Position numbers and translations under genes: made by a program. Below are positions 43,444 through 60,498 of a stretch of DNA of 64,000 bases, piece after piece. The stretch lies in NCBI GenBank assembly GCA_023974075.1, contig CM043792.1, positions 8,847,456 to 8,911,455 of the forward strand, in the 5' to 3' direction. The stretch's first letter is position 1. Each line of letters starts with the position of its first letter. The stretch is from Chaenocephalus aceratus (taxonomy: Eukaryota; Chordata; Actinopteri; Perciformes; Channichthyidae). The notes under the pieces are model-generated. The model saw only the letters and a program-made list of their open reading frames with translations. It was not told the origin of the DNA and did no database searches.

Positions 43444-43638
43444 TTAGTGTTTTCTCCAGAATATGTAGGTAATGAGCAGGAGGAGCCCTGCCGACAGGCC
43501 TGCGATCAAAAACTGGTGGATAGAGAGGACGTTTTCCAGCGTGTGGATCCTCTCCTCCATGGCACTGGTGTGGAAGTAGTCATAGATGCCAGCTCCGATG
43601 CTCCACAGCGCCCACACTGCGTCCAACACCAGCGGCAT
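43444..43638 (-). CDS. small, probably tail-anchored membrane protein (64 aa)
   Basis: A single coding exon reads from MPLVLDAVWALWSIGAGIY to ITYIFWRKH-stop. Residues ~1-20 are hydrophobic or amphipathic. Residues 28-40 (MEERIHTLENVLS) look helical. Residues 42-61 (FLIAGLSAGLLLLITYIFW) form a membrane segment followed by RKH, typical of tail-anchored proteins of ER or mitochondrial outer membrane. Upstream, TTTTGTTGCAG|CC (acceptor after 43692) leaves a 54-base leader. A non-coding exon with donor GTAAGAA ends at 44658. The conserved look of the frame, the splice acceptor and the downstream poly(A) signal support a real gene. I do not recognise the family and give no function. Confidence 0.65.
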   Translation of the reverse strand: MPLVLDAVWALWSIGAGIYDYFHTSAMEERIHTLENVLSIHQFLIAGLSAGLLLLITYIFWRKH

Positions 43639-44657
43639 GTTGAAGCAGACAGGGAGGCTCAGCTGCAGCGATCAGGAGCGCTCTGTCAGAGGCTGCAACA
43701 AAAGACAAATCGAGATTTAGACTTGACAACAAGCAATGGTAGTTTTAAACGTCAATGCCAACATTTTGAAATGGAATTACCAAACCCACAATGAGGAAAA
43801 TGCATAAAATCCATTCAAACTTTCTCCAATCAAGCAAATCTAGCTATTACTGTACCTTTTTATTTCTTCATACCCCAGTAACTTATCGCCTTCTAAACCT
43901 AAAAAACAAGCTGTATTATCTATTTAATGCCTTTCATGCAAAGTTGCAATACAAGGTGCTTACAATACAATACAATTACAAAAATACAATTAACATAGCA
44001 CATTTAAATAGGCTAGATAGAAGATTAAAAGATTTTATTAAAATGGCTAGGTAAAAATATCCATCCCAAGATTTCATTTAAAAAAGGTATTTCTCCTTTA
44101 ATTTAGTTGTAAAAAACGTTATTGTTACCTATATGTCCTTGTTGTTGTTTTTTTAAATCATCGTTATAACTGTAGAGGTAAACAACTTAAACATTAGAAT
44201 CAAACCGTAAATTCCACACTTTCATTTTTTGCCAGATTTCTTTTGTGGGCAAATCCACACTGCCAATGACATTGGACAAGTATACACTTTTAGTAATATG
44301 GCAACATTTAATTAAGTCATGCTTAACGAAAGTAATATTTCAAAGGTGACAACAGTGTACTCTTCTCTTCGTGTTAGAAGTCTTGATTTATACTTTCAAT
44401 AACACATGAGCTCGTCTATCATCACGGGTTTATTTAATTCGACATTTTGTAAATGCGTAAAACGACTTCCTGGAATGCTGTTAAATATGTAAAACTAAAC
44501 TACAGGAAGACCAACAATGTAACTGCACACTATTGCAACACATGGACTAGTTGAATATGCATGTGAATGCGATATATTTTACAGGAATTACCCCAGTAAC
44601 GTTATTGAACTCATCCTCTGCTAGCAAGCTAACCCTTTAGCCAAGATACGTTCTTAC

Positions 44658-44695
44658 CAAACTAGCACTGATTTTATTACGTCATGTTACTCACA
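44658..44695 (-). promoter_or_regulatory. candidate first exon/promoter of the small membrane-protein gene
   Basis: On the minus strand GCTAGTTTG|GTAAGAAC is a good donor (exon edge at 44658). TGACGTAA, a CRE-like site, lies just upstream (about 44678-44685). The predicted intron to the acceptor at 43692 would be ~965 bp. The transcription start is not defined. Confidence 0.4.
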
Positions 44696-45284
44696 GCATG
44701 AGCTACTTGTAAATGTGGATGTATCGAACAATCGTCGCACAGGCACATGGGGCTTTCACATCATCGTAAGACATCTGTTGTTACATGTTGGTTACATGTT
44801 CCATGGAAATATTGAAATCCTATCCTTAGGTACTTCCGGGTGTGTTCTCGATCAAGTTTCCCCCTTCTCTTATGTATGGCGAGTAAGGCACGCCAAACTT
44901 CACTACGACTTAATTTGCATGTCTTTGCTAACCGTCCAAATGTTCTTAATAAAACATTATGACCAATTTTTTTTCAAGGGCCATCTGCTGGGACATTCGG
45001 CTTAATACAAGGAATCTGTCAAGGTGTGTTAATGTTTCAATGGGCTCACATGACATGTCATTAGCTCCCCACAAGGTGTACGATGCGAAGCCAACCTTTT
45101 CCAAACGTTTACTGATTGGAACCTTTTGGTATATTGTGTTTAGCCTATTTACTTAACAAATTGGAAATTCTATTTTGAAAGATTAGGATTTGTTCTTGTT
45201 TATAAAATGGAGGTTGGTACGCTTCACCTTCAATGTATATAATGTATGTTTAAATAATCATAATGTGGCCTTTCCACACTGCCA

Positions 45285-45356
45285 GGCGCGGTGGCCAAGT
45301 GGTAAGGCGTCGGTCTCGTAAACCGAAGATCGCGGGTTCGATTCCCGTCCGTGCCT
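45285..45356 (+). tRNA. tRNA-Thr (anticodon CGT)
   Basis: This is a full cloverleaf. The acceptor stem is GGCGCGG/CCGTGCC with one G-U pair. The D arm is GCCAAGTGGTAAGGC. The anticodon stem TCGGT/ACCGA has loop CTCGTAA, so the anticodon is CGT (45317-45319), reading ACG. The T arm CGGGTTCGATTCCCG includes the B box. The discriminator is T. The A box (TGGCCAAGTGG) is intact and no intron is present. It reads as a functional nuclear tRNA gene, and a T-run follows. Confidence 0.97.
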
Positions 45357-45382
45357 TACCCGTTTCGACCCGACTCTACTTC

Positions 45383-45387
45383 TTTTT
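45383..45387 (+). terminator. RNA polymerase III terminator of the tRNA gene
   Basis: TTTTT lies 27 bases after the tRNA 3' end and is the first T-run of four or more downstream. Confidence 0.7.
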
Positions 45388-45389
45388 CG

Positions 45390-46065
45390 CATACATCTTT
45401 AACTGCAGATACCGAGGCATATAATTGTAGATAATTGATGTCAACTAACTGCAACTTCTGCAATTAACTGCAACTTCAATCAATAATGCAAAGGTCACAT
45501 AATTGTACAAACACATGTATAGGATTAATTGTACAATTTATTAGTAAATAAGCCCAACAAGTATTTTGGATTGTGACTGAATGCAATTTCTACACACAAA
45601 TGCTCTCCCTTTGTGAAAGATATCTTCAAAGTACACAAGAAGGCGCTATAACAACACTTATAGGTCTAAATAAGATTTGTTTACAGGGCACTGGAACGCT
45701 CACCTTGCTGATCTGATAACTGCAGATTCAAACATCACACCTGCATGACTAAAATCCTGACTAAAATGAGGCATCCTAATAAAAATTGTCGTTTTCTCAC
45801 TTACAATGAAGATTTCTAACTTTTGGCAAAATGCAAGTGCACAAGTCATAACAAATTTAACATAAGCCTTTTTTTTGGACATTTTAATGCAGAATGTTAC
45901 AAATTATACCTTTCATTTACGGTAAAACTATTTGTGTACATCTTTATCACAGACCTGCATTTTCATCAACAAATATATCATACAGTTAATGTGGGTGTGT
46001 AAAGTTACATTGCATTAGTTGATTTATGACATTTAAAAAAGATTCCAGCATGTTGTGTGTGAGCA
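45390..46065. other. intergenic between tRNA and pentraxin
   Basis: AT-rich DNA. AATAAA-like words in minus orientation (e.g. 45537-45542) could end the pentraxin transcript. Nothing else was recognised. Confidence 0.4.
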
Positions 46066-46067
46066 TT

Positions 46068-50274
<4,207 letters not shown>

Positions 50275-50401
50275 TTTGTCTGAGCAAACGACAATTTACA
50301 ATTTACTCTTCAACTCATCCATACAACATTCAATCTTAAATCACAGTGTTTTCATGCATACAAAAAGGTTATATAAAGATATAAGGAAGGTATGTACTTA
50401 C

Positions 50402-50455
50402 TGTGTAGCTTTCTCAGGTGCAGCTGCAGAAAATCTGAAAATTGGGGCTTTTATG
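50402..50455 (-). promoter_or_regulatory. pentraxin TATA-like element and 5' non-coding exon
   Basis: CATAAAAG on the minus strand (50455-50448) resembles a TATA box. About 45 bases downstream, CTACACA|GTAAGTA is a strong donor (exon edge 50402). The next acceptor, TTGCTCAG|ACAAAATG, places the signal-peptide ATG 5 bases into the following exon. A TATA box suits an inducible acute-phase-type gene. Confidence 0.5.
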
Positions 50456-50459
50456 TAGT

Positions 50460-51020
50460 GACTCCCTGAACCCTCCGCCTTGTTATGTATTGAATTTGAG
50501 CCTGAGATAAAAAAATGTGTGTCAATCAGTGAGGACAAATGGATCAATAGGCAAATAGTCCAGGTATTGCAAAATGGGGCGTCACGGGACAAACATGCAA
50601 CTGGCTGGCCATAAGGACTACAATGAGAAGCTAAACGACTACAAAAAGATGCAGAAACAAAAACAGATGTTAACAAAGAGTCACGAAATTCCCCAAAACA
50701 AACACACAAAATGGCCAAAAAACCACTAACACAAAAATAAGATGACAACAAAGAGATGCAAAACCACCAACTAAAGACACAAAAGGACTACAGATAATCA
50801 AAACTCTACAACAAAACCTCAATATTGACTAAAGAGCAGCTTCAGTGATAGAAGGAATGAGAAATTAGTCTAAAACATGAAACTCAGGGTTCGATGAGGA
50901 CGTTTTATCAGGTGCTCTTTCAACTGTTATCTAAGGACACTGACCCAGAGTTAATGTCATGTTGGCAGATCTGATCACAACTTGGTTCACCTCCTATGTA
51001 TGAACCTCTGGTCAACAGAC
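50460..51020. other. intergenic, nothing recognised
   Basis: A-rich DNA with loosely repetitive ACAAAA/ACTACAA words. No gene or clear transposon end was recognised. Confidence 0.4.
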
Positions 51021-51208
51021 AGTAGTGATGGGAATTATGGCTCTTTGAAGGGAGCCGGATCTTATGGCTCCGTTCCTTTGCGAGAGCCGTTCAAAAGAGC
51101 CGTTTTTTTTAAGGGGGTGGGGTTACTAGGTTTATCTGTGAAATATACCTTTTATAATTCAATCAAATGTAGCCCTGTTTTGACTAATGATTTATATGTG
51201 CACACATA

Positions 51209-52765
<1,557 letters not shown>

Positions 52766-53018
52766 TATATCACTTAAATGATTCAATACATCCTTTGTAC
52801 TGAATTATTCAAAAGTAAAAATTACATTTTTAATATAAATTATTTGCTGTGGCCAATTGTTTTGATTGCAACTCTCTGATTGTAGAACCACGCAAAAAAA
52901 AAGCAGATAGCAACACCTATACAAACTGACAACAAATCTTTGCTGAGCCTAAAAATAATCATAAATAAATAATATAATGAAAATAAATGTATTGCAATGC
53001 TCAAAACAGCAGCATCCA

Positions 53019-53057
53019 AGGTATTAGTGATGTGCGCGAGACACATCACTAATACCT
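53019..53057. repeat. perfect 16-bp hairpin repeat
   Basis: AGGTATTAGTGATGTG and its exact reverse complement CACATCACTAATACCT are separated by 7 bases (CGCGAGA). The right arm overlaps the start of the MITE at 53054. Confidence 0.9.
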
Positions 53058-53629
53058 CATTCACACCAACGCAATTCCGGTTCAAGCTCCGTGCTAGAAG
53101 TTTTCAGGTTCAGAACCGGTTCTTCGGTTTAGCTCAGGCTCTTTTCACACTGCCCAGAGTCCGACTGGTGCTGCGTCATTGCATCATCGTTTGCGTCATG
53201 ACGTAACCGTTTGTGTGCCTGCTTCATAAAGCCAAACCGCGCGGAAACCCCTCACAGCTCACACCGACAACAACAACAATGACCGATTGTGTTGAAGCGC
53301 TACTCGTTTTGGTTTTGCTCTGTCGAAACGAAATGGAAGAAATGGGACGACTTTACTACCAACTTTACAGTCGTTACACGCTACATTCAAAACTGCTTTA
53401 CAATCGTAATCATCAACGACGTTTCCGATTCCCCCTGTCCCTGCCCCGCCTCGACGTAAGCGTGACATATGCGGTGCTTTTGCTCTAGCCGGAAACATTT
53501 TTGGTGCTTGAAACGAACCGGATTCCAGAGCTAAGAGGCTGCTCCGCTGCGGTGTGAACAGGAAAACCCGGTGCTTTTCAAGCTCCAGCTCCGAACCGGC
53601 CCTGACATACCGTTGGTGTGAATGAGGTA
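53054..53629. mobile_element. MITE with long terminal inverted repeats
   Basis: The left end is ACCTCATTCACACCAACGC. The right end, read inverted, is ATACCTCATTCACACCAACGG. The similarity extends inward as CCGGTTC/AGCTCC-rich sequence. A 91-codon open frame at 53213-53488 has no recognised family. The superfamily (PIF/Harbinger-like or other) is unresolved because no clean target duplication is visible. Confidence 0.6.
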
Positions 53630-53689
53630 TGACAGACAGCTGGTGCTCACACGCAGCATGAATAAGTGGTCTGAGGAGTCTGACTCACA

Positions 53690-54770
53690 GGCTCCGCCCT
53701 CTACTGGACTCTATGGATACTACCCCTTGACCTTACTATGAGAGCGTTCACCTACTGAGATATCTTTAAAAGTAGCCGGCCCCTCGGGGCGGGCCTACCT
53801 GAGTGCGCGCAAGCCCACCCTATAAGGCGGCCTCGCCTCCTAACGGTCATCCTTTCTCTTCAGCGAGCAGGATAAACAACTGAGAGAAGCGGAAGAAGAG
53901 TAAAGGGAAGAATAAAAGAATGGACTCACCAATCCTAGAGCACCGACGCTGTCCTAGTTGCACCAGCCTAATTGCAGGTGCCGATCCCCACCGCCTTTGT
54001 TTCGAGTGCTTGGGGCCTGAACACGCCGGGGACGGCCTGACCCAGTCTCCCTCCTGTAATGCCTGCCGGATGCTACCACAACTTAGCCACCGGCACCGCA
54101 TAGGAATATTTTCAGGCCTACTACGAGGAAACGGAGGACCACGTGGACCTCAAGGTGGTGGAGATGGAGGAACAGGATGCGGCTGGGGGGGTGCCATTCG
54201 TTTTCGACATCCCGGCGGGCCGGCCGGCCCGTTCGTCGAAGAGGAGGAGGACGAGGGTTCCTCGATGTCGGGTGCTTCCGGTTCGGACGGGCCGCCACAC
54301 AGGTCCGCACGTCAGGACTTCCCATCAGTGATGGCCATCGCGGCGGAGCGTGTAGGATTACCGCTCCCTCCGCCACTACTGCCAAAGCCAGTGAGCCGCC
54401 TCCGTCAGGGGTTTTACAGCCCGGCTTCCCTGGCGCAGCCGGCCTTCGTTTTGCCCCCGTTGCCAGACATCTGGCGGTGTGTGGAGGCGACGGCCGCTGA
54501 GAGCGAGGGCTCCAGTGGCAGGTGTATCCGTTTTCCTAGGGGTGCAGGGCCGCTCGGACACATCTGCTTCCGCAGGCAGCTGAATGGGCGGAGGGGAAAA
54601 AGCCTCTGCCCCCGCTGCCTTGTGACCGGGAAATGCTGGAGTATTTGGACAGAATATTCCGGCTCGGTGCGCAGATGGCAGCAGTGGCCAATAATCTCGG
54701 TGTGTTGGACTATGAGGTGTGATTTGTGCCAAAGAACAGACAACTAAGCTGACTGAGCGGATAACTAACG
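53690..54770 (+). mobile_element. DIRS-like retrotransposon 5' fragment
   Basis: A GC-rich leader (53760-53918, including CGGCCCCTCGGGGCGGGCC) precedes an open frame with a gag-like cysteine motif. The fragment ends around 54,770, and no reverse transcriptase or recombinase follows. The assignment is by resemblance to teleost DIRS gag proteins. Confidence 0.4.
53920..54747 (+). pseudogene. gag-like protein fragment of a DIRS-type element
   Basis: The 275-codon frame starts MDSPILEHRRCPSCTSLI. Its cysteine-rich segment is CPSC … CFECLGPEHA … CNAC, the pattern seen in gag-like ORFs of fish tyrosine-recombinase retrotransposons. From about residue 70 the composition is Gly/Pro/Arg-rich and frames on other strands are also open. 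A frameshift there is likely, and only the N-terminal third is credible as protein. Confidence 0.4.
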
Positions 54771-54779
54771 TGCTCTAAA

Positions 54780-55045
54780 CGCTTCCATCAATTTTGAATG
54801 ACGTAGAATACAGGCGACGTCACCACGATGTCAGACGTCACGGCGACGTATCATAGGTGCGCTCAAAGTACGTGCTCAAAGTACGCGCTCAAAGTACGCG
54901 CTCACATGGCTGCGGTGTAGCTTGGAAAGCGCTATCTTAGATATGCGTGTTGATAACGTACGTGTGGATATGCGAGTGAATAACGTATGTGTGGATAAGC
55001 ATGTGAATAACATACGTCTCGCCTCCGTTAGCATTGTATAGCATT
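54780..55045. repeat. short-period tandem repeats
   Basis: GCGCTCAAAGTAC-type units repeat three to four times at 54858-54902. They are followed by ~28-bp units around GTGGATATGCGAGTGAATAACGT (54940-55015). No coding meaning is seen. Confidence 0.6.
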
Positions 55046-55049
55046 ATCC

Positions 55050-56890
55050 TAGCATCAGTGACGTTTTTATATGCACAAAAGTGGTGGGGCACAAAAAACT
55101 TAGATGTCTATATATAAGCAGTGACGTGCAGTGAGGTTCATGGCTGGTGAGGCACTGGCACTGACTCTTCAGGTTTACAAATATAGATCTATTTTGACCT
55201 AAATCAAAATATAATATTATTTTCAATTGCTTTTTTGTCTGATGCTTCGATTAATTTTAAACAGACAGTTCAAGAAAAGGATACCCAAAAAATGTAATTG
55301 TATACAGGGTTGCCACCTCTCACGCATCTGGCGTGTGACACACGCTTTCACTCTCAATCTCACGCTCTCACGCTGCCCAAACTATTCTCCACGCCAAAAC
55401 AAGAATACCGAAGACTAGAAACGGTTTTGAAAACTTTTGTCTAGTGATCGTCTTCTCAATAGAACATCTTTGATAATGTCTTCTGACCAATCAGAATCAA
55501 GATAACGGCGTTGTGTTGTTGCAGGAAGTCCCGACGGAGAATACTTTTGCTGTAGTACATCTCTATATACATCGATACAACATTACGTGTTGATTTCTAT
55601 CAACACGTAATGAATAAGACCCCACGGTGTGATTGATTGATAGGTGTGTGGGCTGTCTTTCATTTTGACACACAGAACAATGGGGGCTATCCACCCTTAT
55701 CCACAATGTAAAGTAATTCACAGCCTCTTCCCTCTTCTCTCTGTGAGGAGCAGCAGGTTCAGCTTTCAGAACAAAGTAACACAAAAACTAAAATGGCATT
55801 CATTTTTTTTTAAATATGTAGTAATAGATGTATTTTAGTTTCTTCTCAAGAGAGTACCAGAATGTGTATTTTATGTAATATTTCAAAAGATCTAATCCCC
55901 CCAGACCCCTGCAGGGGTTTGGGTTTTCAGCATGTCAACTCTTTCACTTGTGGGAAATTGCAGGATTGGCTCCAGGTCGACCTTTTTATTTACTACAAGA
56001 CAAATGTGCCTTTTTATTTCATACAGTTCAATTTGGATTGAGACAGGGAAATAATCTAAACCTCACGCGTGGCGTTTCACTGTCAAGGAGAGCGTGTATG
56101 TAATTACATTGCAAATACTGACTTGAGCCCCACCACTGTATGGGTTAGCCCAGAGCTGGGTTAGCCCTACCATAGATTACCCAACACAAATACTCCGTGG
56201 CCGCCACTGCCGACCCGTATTGCGCATGCGCAGATCTAAAATCCAGTAGAAATGATAAAAAAGTTAAAGTTTGCTACTTATTGTTCTACTAGGCCAAAAT
56301 AGAGTCAAAGAGTATGAGAGTGAGAGTGTGTTAATTAATATATTTGGCAGTTTGGAGTAAGTCTGTAAATTTGTTTGTGTGTGTGTGTTTCATGTATAGG
56401 CCTCTCACGATAATTAATTTTGTTGGATACATTTTCCCGGAAATTATTGCGATAAACGATAATATTGTCGGCACGGTTGTATGACCATTTTAGACCACTT
56501 ACATAATGATAATATATAATAATAATTCAAGTACATCCTTTCAAACTGCTAGTCACATCCTCATGTAAATGGCAATTTATCGAGTTCATTTTTATTTATC
56601 GTACGATAAGTCAATTCATTGCTTATCGCGACAGGCACACAATAAAACGGTGGAAACAAACATGTGTTTGACTTTCATTAGTGAATGAAACTGTGTGCCC
56701 TTTATAGTCTGTGTCCAATATTGTGTATTTGTATAATATTGTATATCCTATATATATGCTAAGGTCCCGCTACTGACACGATAGCAGTCATTTCGTGCGC
56801 ATATGTGTAATCAAACCCATGATATCAAAATCCATTTGCCTATCCTTCTGGACAAAAATCTCTATTACTTTTTTTTGTGGAAACATATAA
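55050..56890. mobile_element. copy of the 6605-7440 element carrying an inserted composite element
   Basis: 55050-55295 matches 6605-6830, and 56825-56885 matches about 6925-6965. Between them, 55305-56820 matches the composite element at 11800-12870 but without its LINE insertion. Thus one element inserted into another. The borders are approximate. Confidence 0.6.
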
Positions 56891-56940
56891 CATCTATTGT
56901 AACATCCTTTTTCTTTTTCTTTTTAAGTGTAAGTACAAAA

Positions 56941-59900
56941 TCACTTATTAAACTTATTATCAGTCTGTTGTGTGTCACACATGACTCTGTCAGGGGTTGA
57001 AACAGTTTCTGGAGTCGTGTGAGTGTCAACAGTCACCGTACGGGCTGTCACACTCGGTACTGTGCCCTGGACCCGTCTCAGGTGACGTCGATTCCTCCTT
57101 AGAACACCTCCATTCTCCAGCTGCACCGTGTAGGACCTGTGGTCAACAGGCTCCACCACAGTAGCCGTCCTCCAGATCGTGTGTGGTTTGTAAGGCAGAA
57201 CTCTATCCCTGTTTGAGCATGTCCATGTCCTTAGCTGTCCTGTTGTAGTATGTGGCTTGCTTCTCCTGCCTGTCAATCCGCTCTTGTGTTGTCTGTTTCA
57301 CCTCGGGTTGTAGGAGACTGTCCCGAGCAGGTAGTAGAGTTCTGGTCCTCCTGCTAAGCAGTCCCTGAGCTGGGCTTGTAGTCAGTCCTTGAGTAGGTGT
57401 GTTGCGGTGATCCAACATAGCCAGGTACGGGTCCTGTCCCGCCGCCTTAGCTTTCAGCATCAGTCGTTTTGCAGTTTTCACAGCAGACTCGGCCTTCCCG
57501 TTGCTCTGTGGGTATCCAGGAGACAACGTTTTGTGCTCGAACTCCCACAGCCGACTGAAACGCTGGAACTCTTGGGACGAATACTGGGGCCCATTGTCAG
57601 AAAAAGAATAAGCGGAAACCCCTGACGGGAAAAGTGAGCTTTCAGCTTCCTAATTACAGTACTTGACTTTGTATCAGGTAGGTAGTCAACTTCCCAAAAG
57701 TTGGAATAGTAGTCCACTATAATGAGATAGTTCTTATCGTTAAAGGTAAACAAATCTGTACCAACCTTGGCCCATGGTCTGCCTGGTACCTCATGTGGAT
57801 GTAGTCTCTTTTTGTTGTTTCGTGTCAACTGATCTGCAAATGTCACATTTCACTATGAACGTTTTTATCTGTTCATTAATTCCCGGCCAGTAGACACATT
57901 CTCTCGCACGCCTGAGGCATGCCTCCACACCCAGGTGAGAGGAGTGGATCCGGCGGGTGATGTCCCTTTGTAGTGAATATGGGATGACAGCTCTCTCCCC
58001 TCTGAAGATGATGTCATCCTGTATACTCAGTTCCTCCTGGAATGAGTAGTAGTGCATAATATCTATCGGTGTGTCTTTCTTATGTTTAGGCCATCCCTTC
58101 TGAATGGTGTTGCTAAGTGTCTGTAGCGTTTTGTCTCCTTGTGTCGCAGAGTGGATTGTGCTCAGTCTCTCTTCAGAGATAGGCAAGTAGGCCACCATAT
58201 TGACCGTTTCAATCTCAACTTCCACTGTTCCTGCAGATGAGCTCTCTGGTAAGTATGCTCTACTCAATGTATCTGCAAGTAACATGTCATGATCTGGGAC
58301 ATAAATCACATCAAAATCATATCTCTGAAGTCTGAGCAACATACGTTGGAGTCTCTTTGGTGCACTGAACAGTGGCTTCTTGACAATGTTCTCCAACGGC
58401 TTATGGTCACTCTGTACTGTCACTTTCCGGCCATACGTGTATTGATGGAACTTTTCCATGCCATAGACAATAGCTAAACATTCTTTTTCTATTTGGGCAT
58501 AGCCCCTTTCGGTTGGTGTCAGTGCTCTGCTCCCGAATGCTACAGGTTTCCCTTTTTGAGTCAGTGCTGCTCCCAACCCCGTTTCTGAAGCATCACACTG
58601 CAATGTCAGTTCCTCTTGTGGGTCATAGTACTTCAGTACTGGTGTTTTGGCTATATTGTCCTTGATCCTGCTGAATGCTTCTTCGTGCATTTCTGTCCAT
58701 TCCCACATATTTTCCTTGTGTGTGAGCTGTCTCACAATCTCACAGTCATCTGACAGGTGTTTGTAGAATTTAGAGAGATAATTTACCATGCCCATCAGTC
58801 TCTGTACACCCTTCACGTCAGTTGGTCTTGGCATGTTTCTCACTGCCCTGATCTTCTCGGGGTCAATTTTCAGTCCATCTGCTGTCAGCAGGTGTCCAAT
58901 ATATGGCACCTCCTGCTGCCTCAACCTGAATTTCTCTGCATTCAGTTTGATATTCTTTTCTCTGCTTCTGCTTAGAAACTGTCTCAATGTATCATCATGG
59001 TCTTTGAAGGCCATTTCTTGTGTGTCACCTTCTCCTGTGATCAATACGTCATCAGCTATGATGTAGATGCCTGGCAGACCCTCCAGTGCTTGATTCAGCA
59101 TCCGCTGGAAAATCTCAGGTGCTGGGCTGATTCCCATAGGCATCTGGAGCCACCTAAATCTGCCAAACGGTGTAGCAAATGTTGTTAGATAGCTTGACAA
59201 CTCCTCCAATTTCACAGGCCAAAAGCCATGTTTGACATCACAGACTGTGAACACCTTTGCTCGCGACAGGTCTGGAAGGATGTCATCAATGGTAGGAAGT
59301 GACAAGACTACTTATCCAGTCTGTGCTTTTCTCCACAGGTGTGATGATCTCTCTCCTTTGTAGATCCTGCAGCTCTAACTTGAGAGGAGTCATCATGGCA
59401 ACCGGGACTCGTCGTTTGGGGAGTTTCAACGGCTCCACCATCTCGTCGATCTCGATCTTGTACTCTCCTTCCAGGCAGCCGTCACCTGTGAACACATCAC
59501 TGTACTCCTTCTGTATTTGTTGCTTGTGTAGACCACCGTGGGCTGATTTCACTTCAGTGACAATACTGTCAATAGCTAGTATGTTTTCATATGTACTTTA
59601 ATGAGTTTCATGGCTTCGCTTGCCTTCTTTCCCAACAGTGGTAGTCTACAGTCCTCATTCACCCACCTCAAACTCCAGGCGGTACTGTTTTTGGTTCCTT
59701 GGGTTTCTCACCTTCACCTTGCATTTGCCTAGTGGATGCAGCCTGGTCTTGTTGTACATTACCAGCACTGTCTTAGTGCTCTCCAGCTGAGTTTCAGGGC
59801 TCAATAGATTCACAGGGATGACATTACAGCTAGCTCCACAGTCTATCTGAAACTTCACCAGCTCCTTGCCGATTAGCATCCCTGCGAAAAGCTGGCTGTT

Positions 59901-59966
59901 CTTGGCTTTGTCCTCCTCGGCCTCTTTACCAGTCACTGTCAGTATTTCTGTAGTGGTGACACTCAA
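56941..59966 (-). pseudogene. Ty3/gypsy pol remnant (protease-RT-RNase H-integrase)
   Basis: Order on the minus strand is as follows. Protease is at 59966-59655, with FQIDCGASCNVIPVNLL. The RT N-terminus is at 59552-59286. RT, RNase H and the start of integrase are at 59305-57791. These carry PMGISPAPEIFQ, IADDVLI at the catalytic DD position, LQCDASETGLGAAL in RNase H, and the HHCC finger HSSHLGVEAC…CDIC. The integrase core (57846-57478) and C-terminus (57526-57203 and 57276-56941) lie in further frames. There are frameshifts at ~59300, ~57820, ~57500 and ~57240. No gag or intact LTR pair was found, so the element is dead. Confidence 0.92.
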
Positions 59967-60009
59967 GATGTCCTCATATAGTGGAGGTCCTCATATAGTG
60001 GAGGTCCGT

Positions 60010-60498
60010 AGTTGATGATCCGGAGGATGTCAGAGAGAGCAGGCTGGAGCCGGGGTTCGGAGATTTGCAGCGGAACACGGGTGAGATGAGCCGGGGAATC
60101 AGAGTTCAATAGAGTGAGCAGGCTGGAGCTGGTAGTGATAATAATCCGAGGTTCGCTGACGAGGTGGTGTTGGCTGGACGTGGCAGGCAGAGTAGTTGAC
60201 GGATTCTGGGCAGAGAAATACAGGTTTTAGTATACAACTTTGACTTGGAAACTAGGTTTAGTTTTCTAGAAATCACTACGGGTTACCAGTGTATCTTTCA
60301 CGACGAACTGGTGAATACTGGATGAGGAAGCCGGGTATTTAAGCAGATGTGGGTGAGTGGATAATCAGGAAGATGAGTAGCAGCTGCGGAGGTGAACTGA
60401 AAGTAGGTCAGCCACGCCCAGCCAGGAAGACAGACAGATGCAAACAAACATGAAACAAAAAGAGAAGCCGAAGAAGGGAAAACTGCACATCCTTACAA
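60010..60498 (-). mobile_element. LTR-like sequence upstream of the gypsy remnant
   Basis: Read on the minus strand it starts TGTAAGGATGTGCAGTTTTC. It continues with CTGGGCGTGGCTGACC, TTAAATACCCGGCTTCC (TATA-like) and ACTACTCTGCCTGCCACG. This resembles the layout of teleost gypsy LTRs. It precedes the minus-strand pol directly, but gag is missing. A 17-bp tandem duplication lies between them at 59971-60004. The assignment is tentative. Confidence 0.4.

Noticed and set aside
53213..53488. Small gene MCLLHKAKPR… within the MITE
   Set aside because: It lies entirely between inverted terminal repeats, has no recognised domain and is probably chance.
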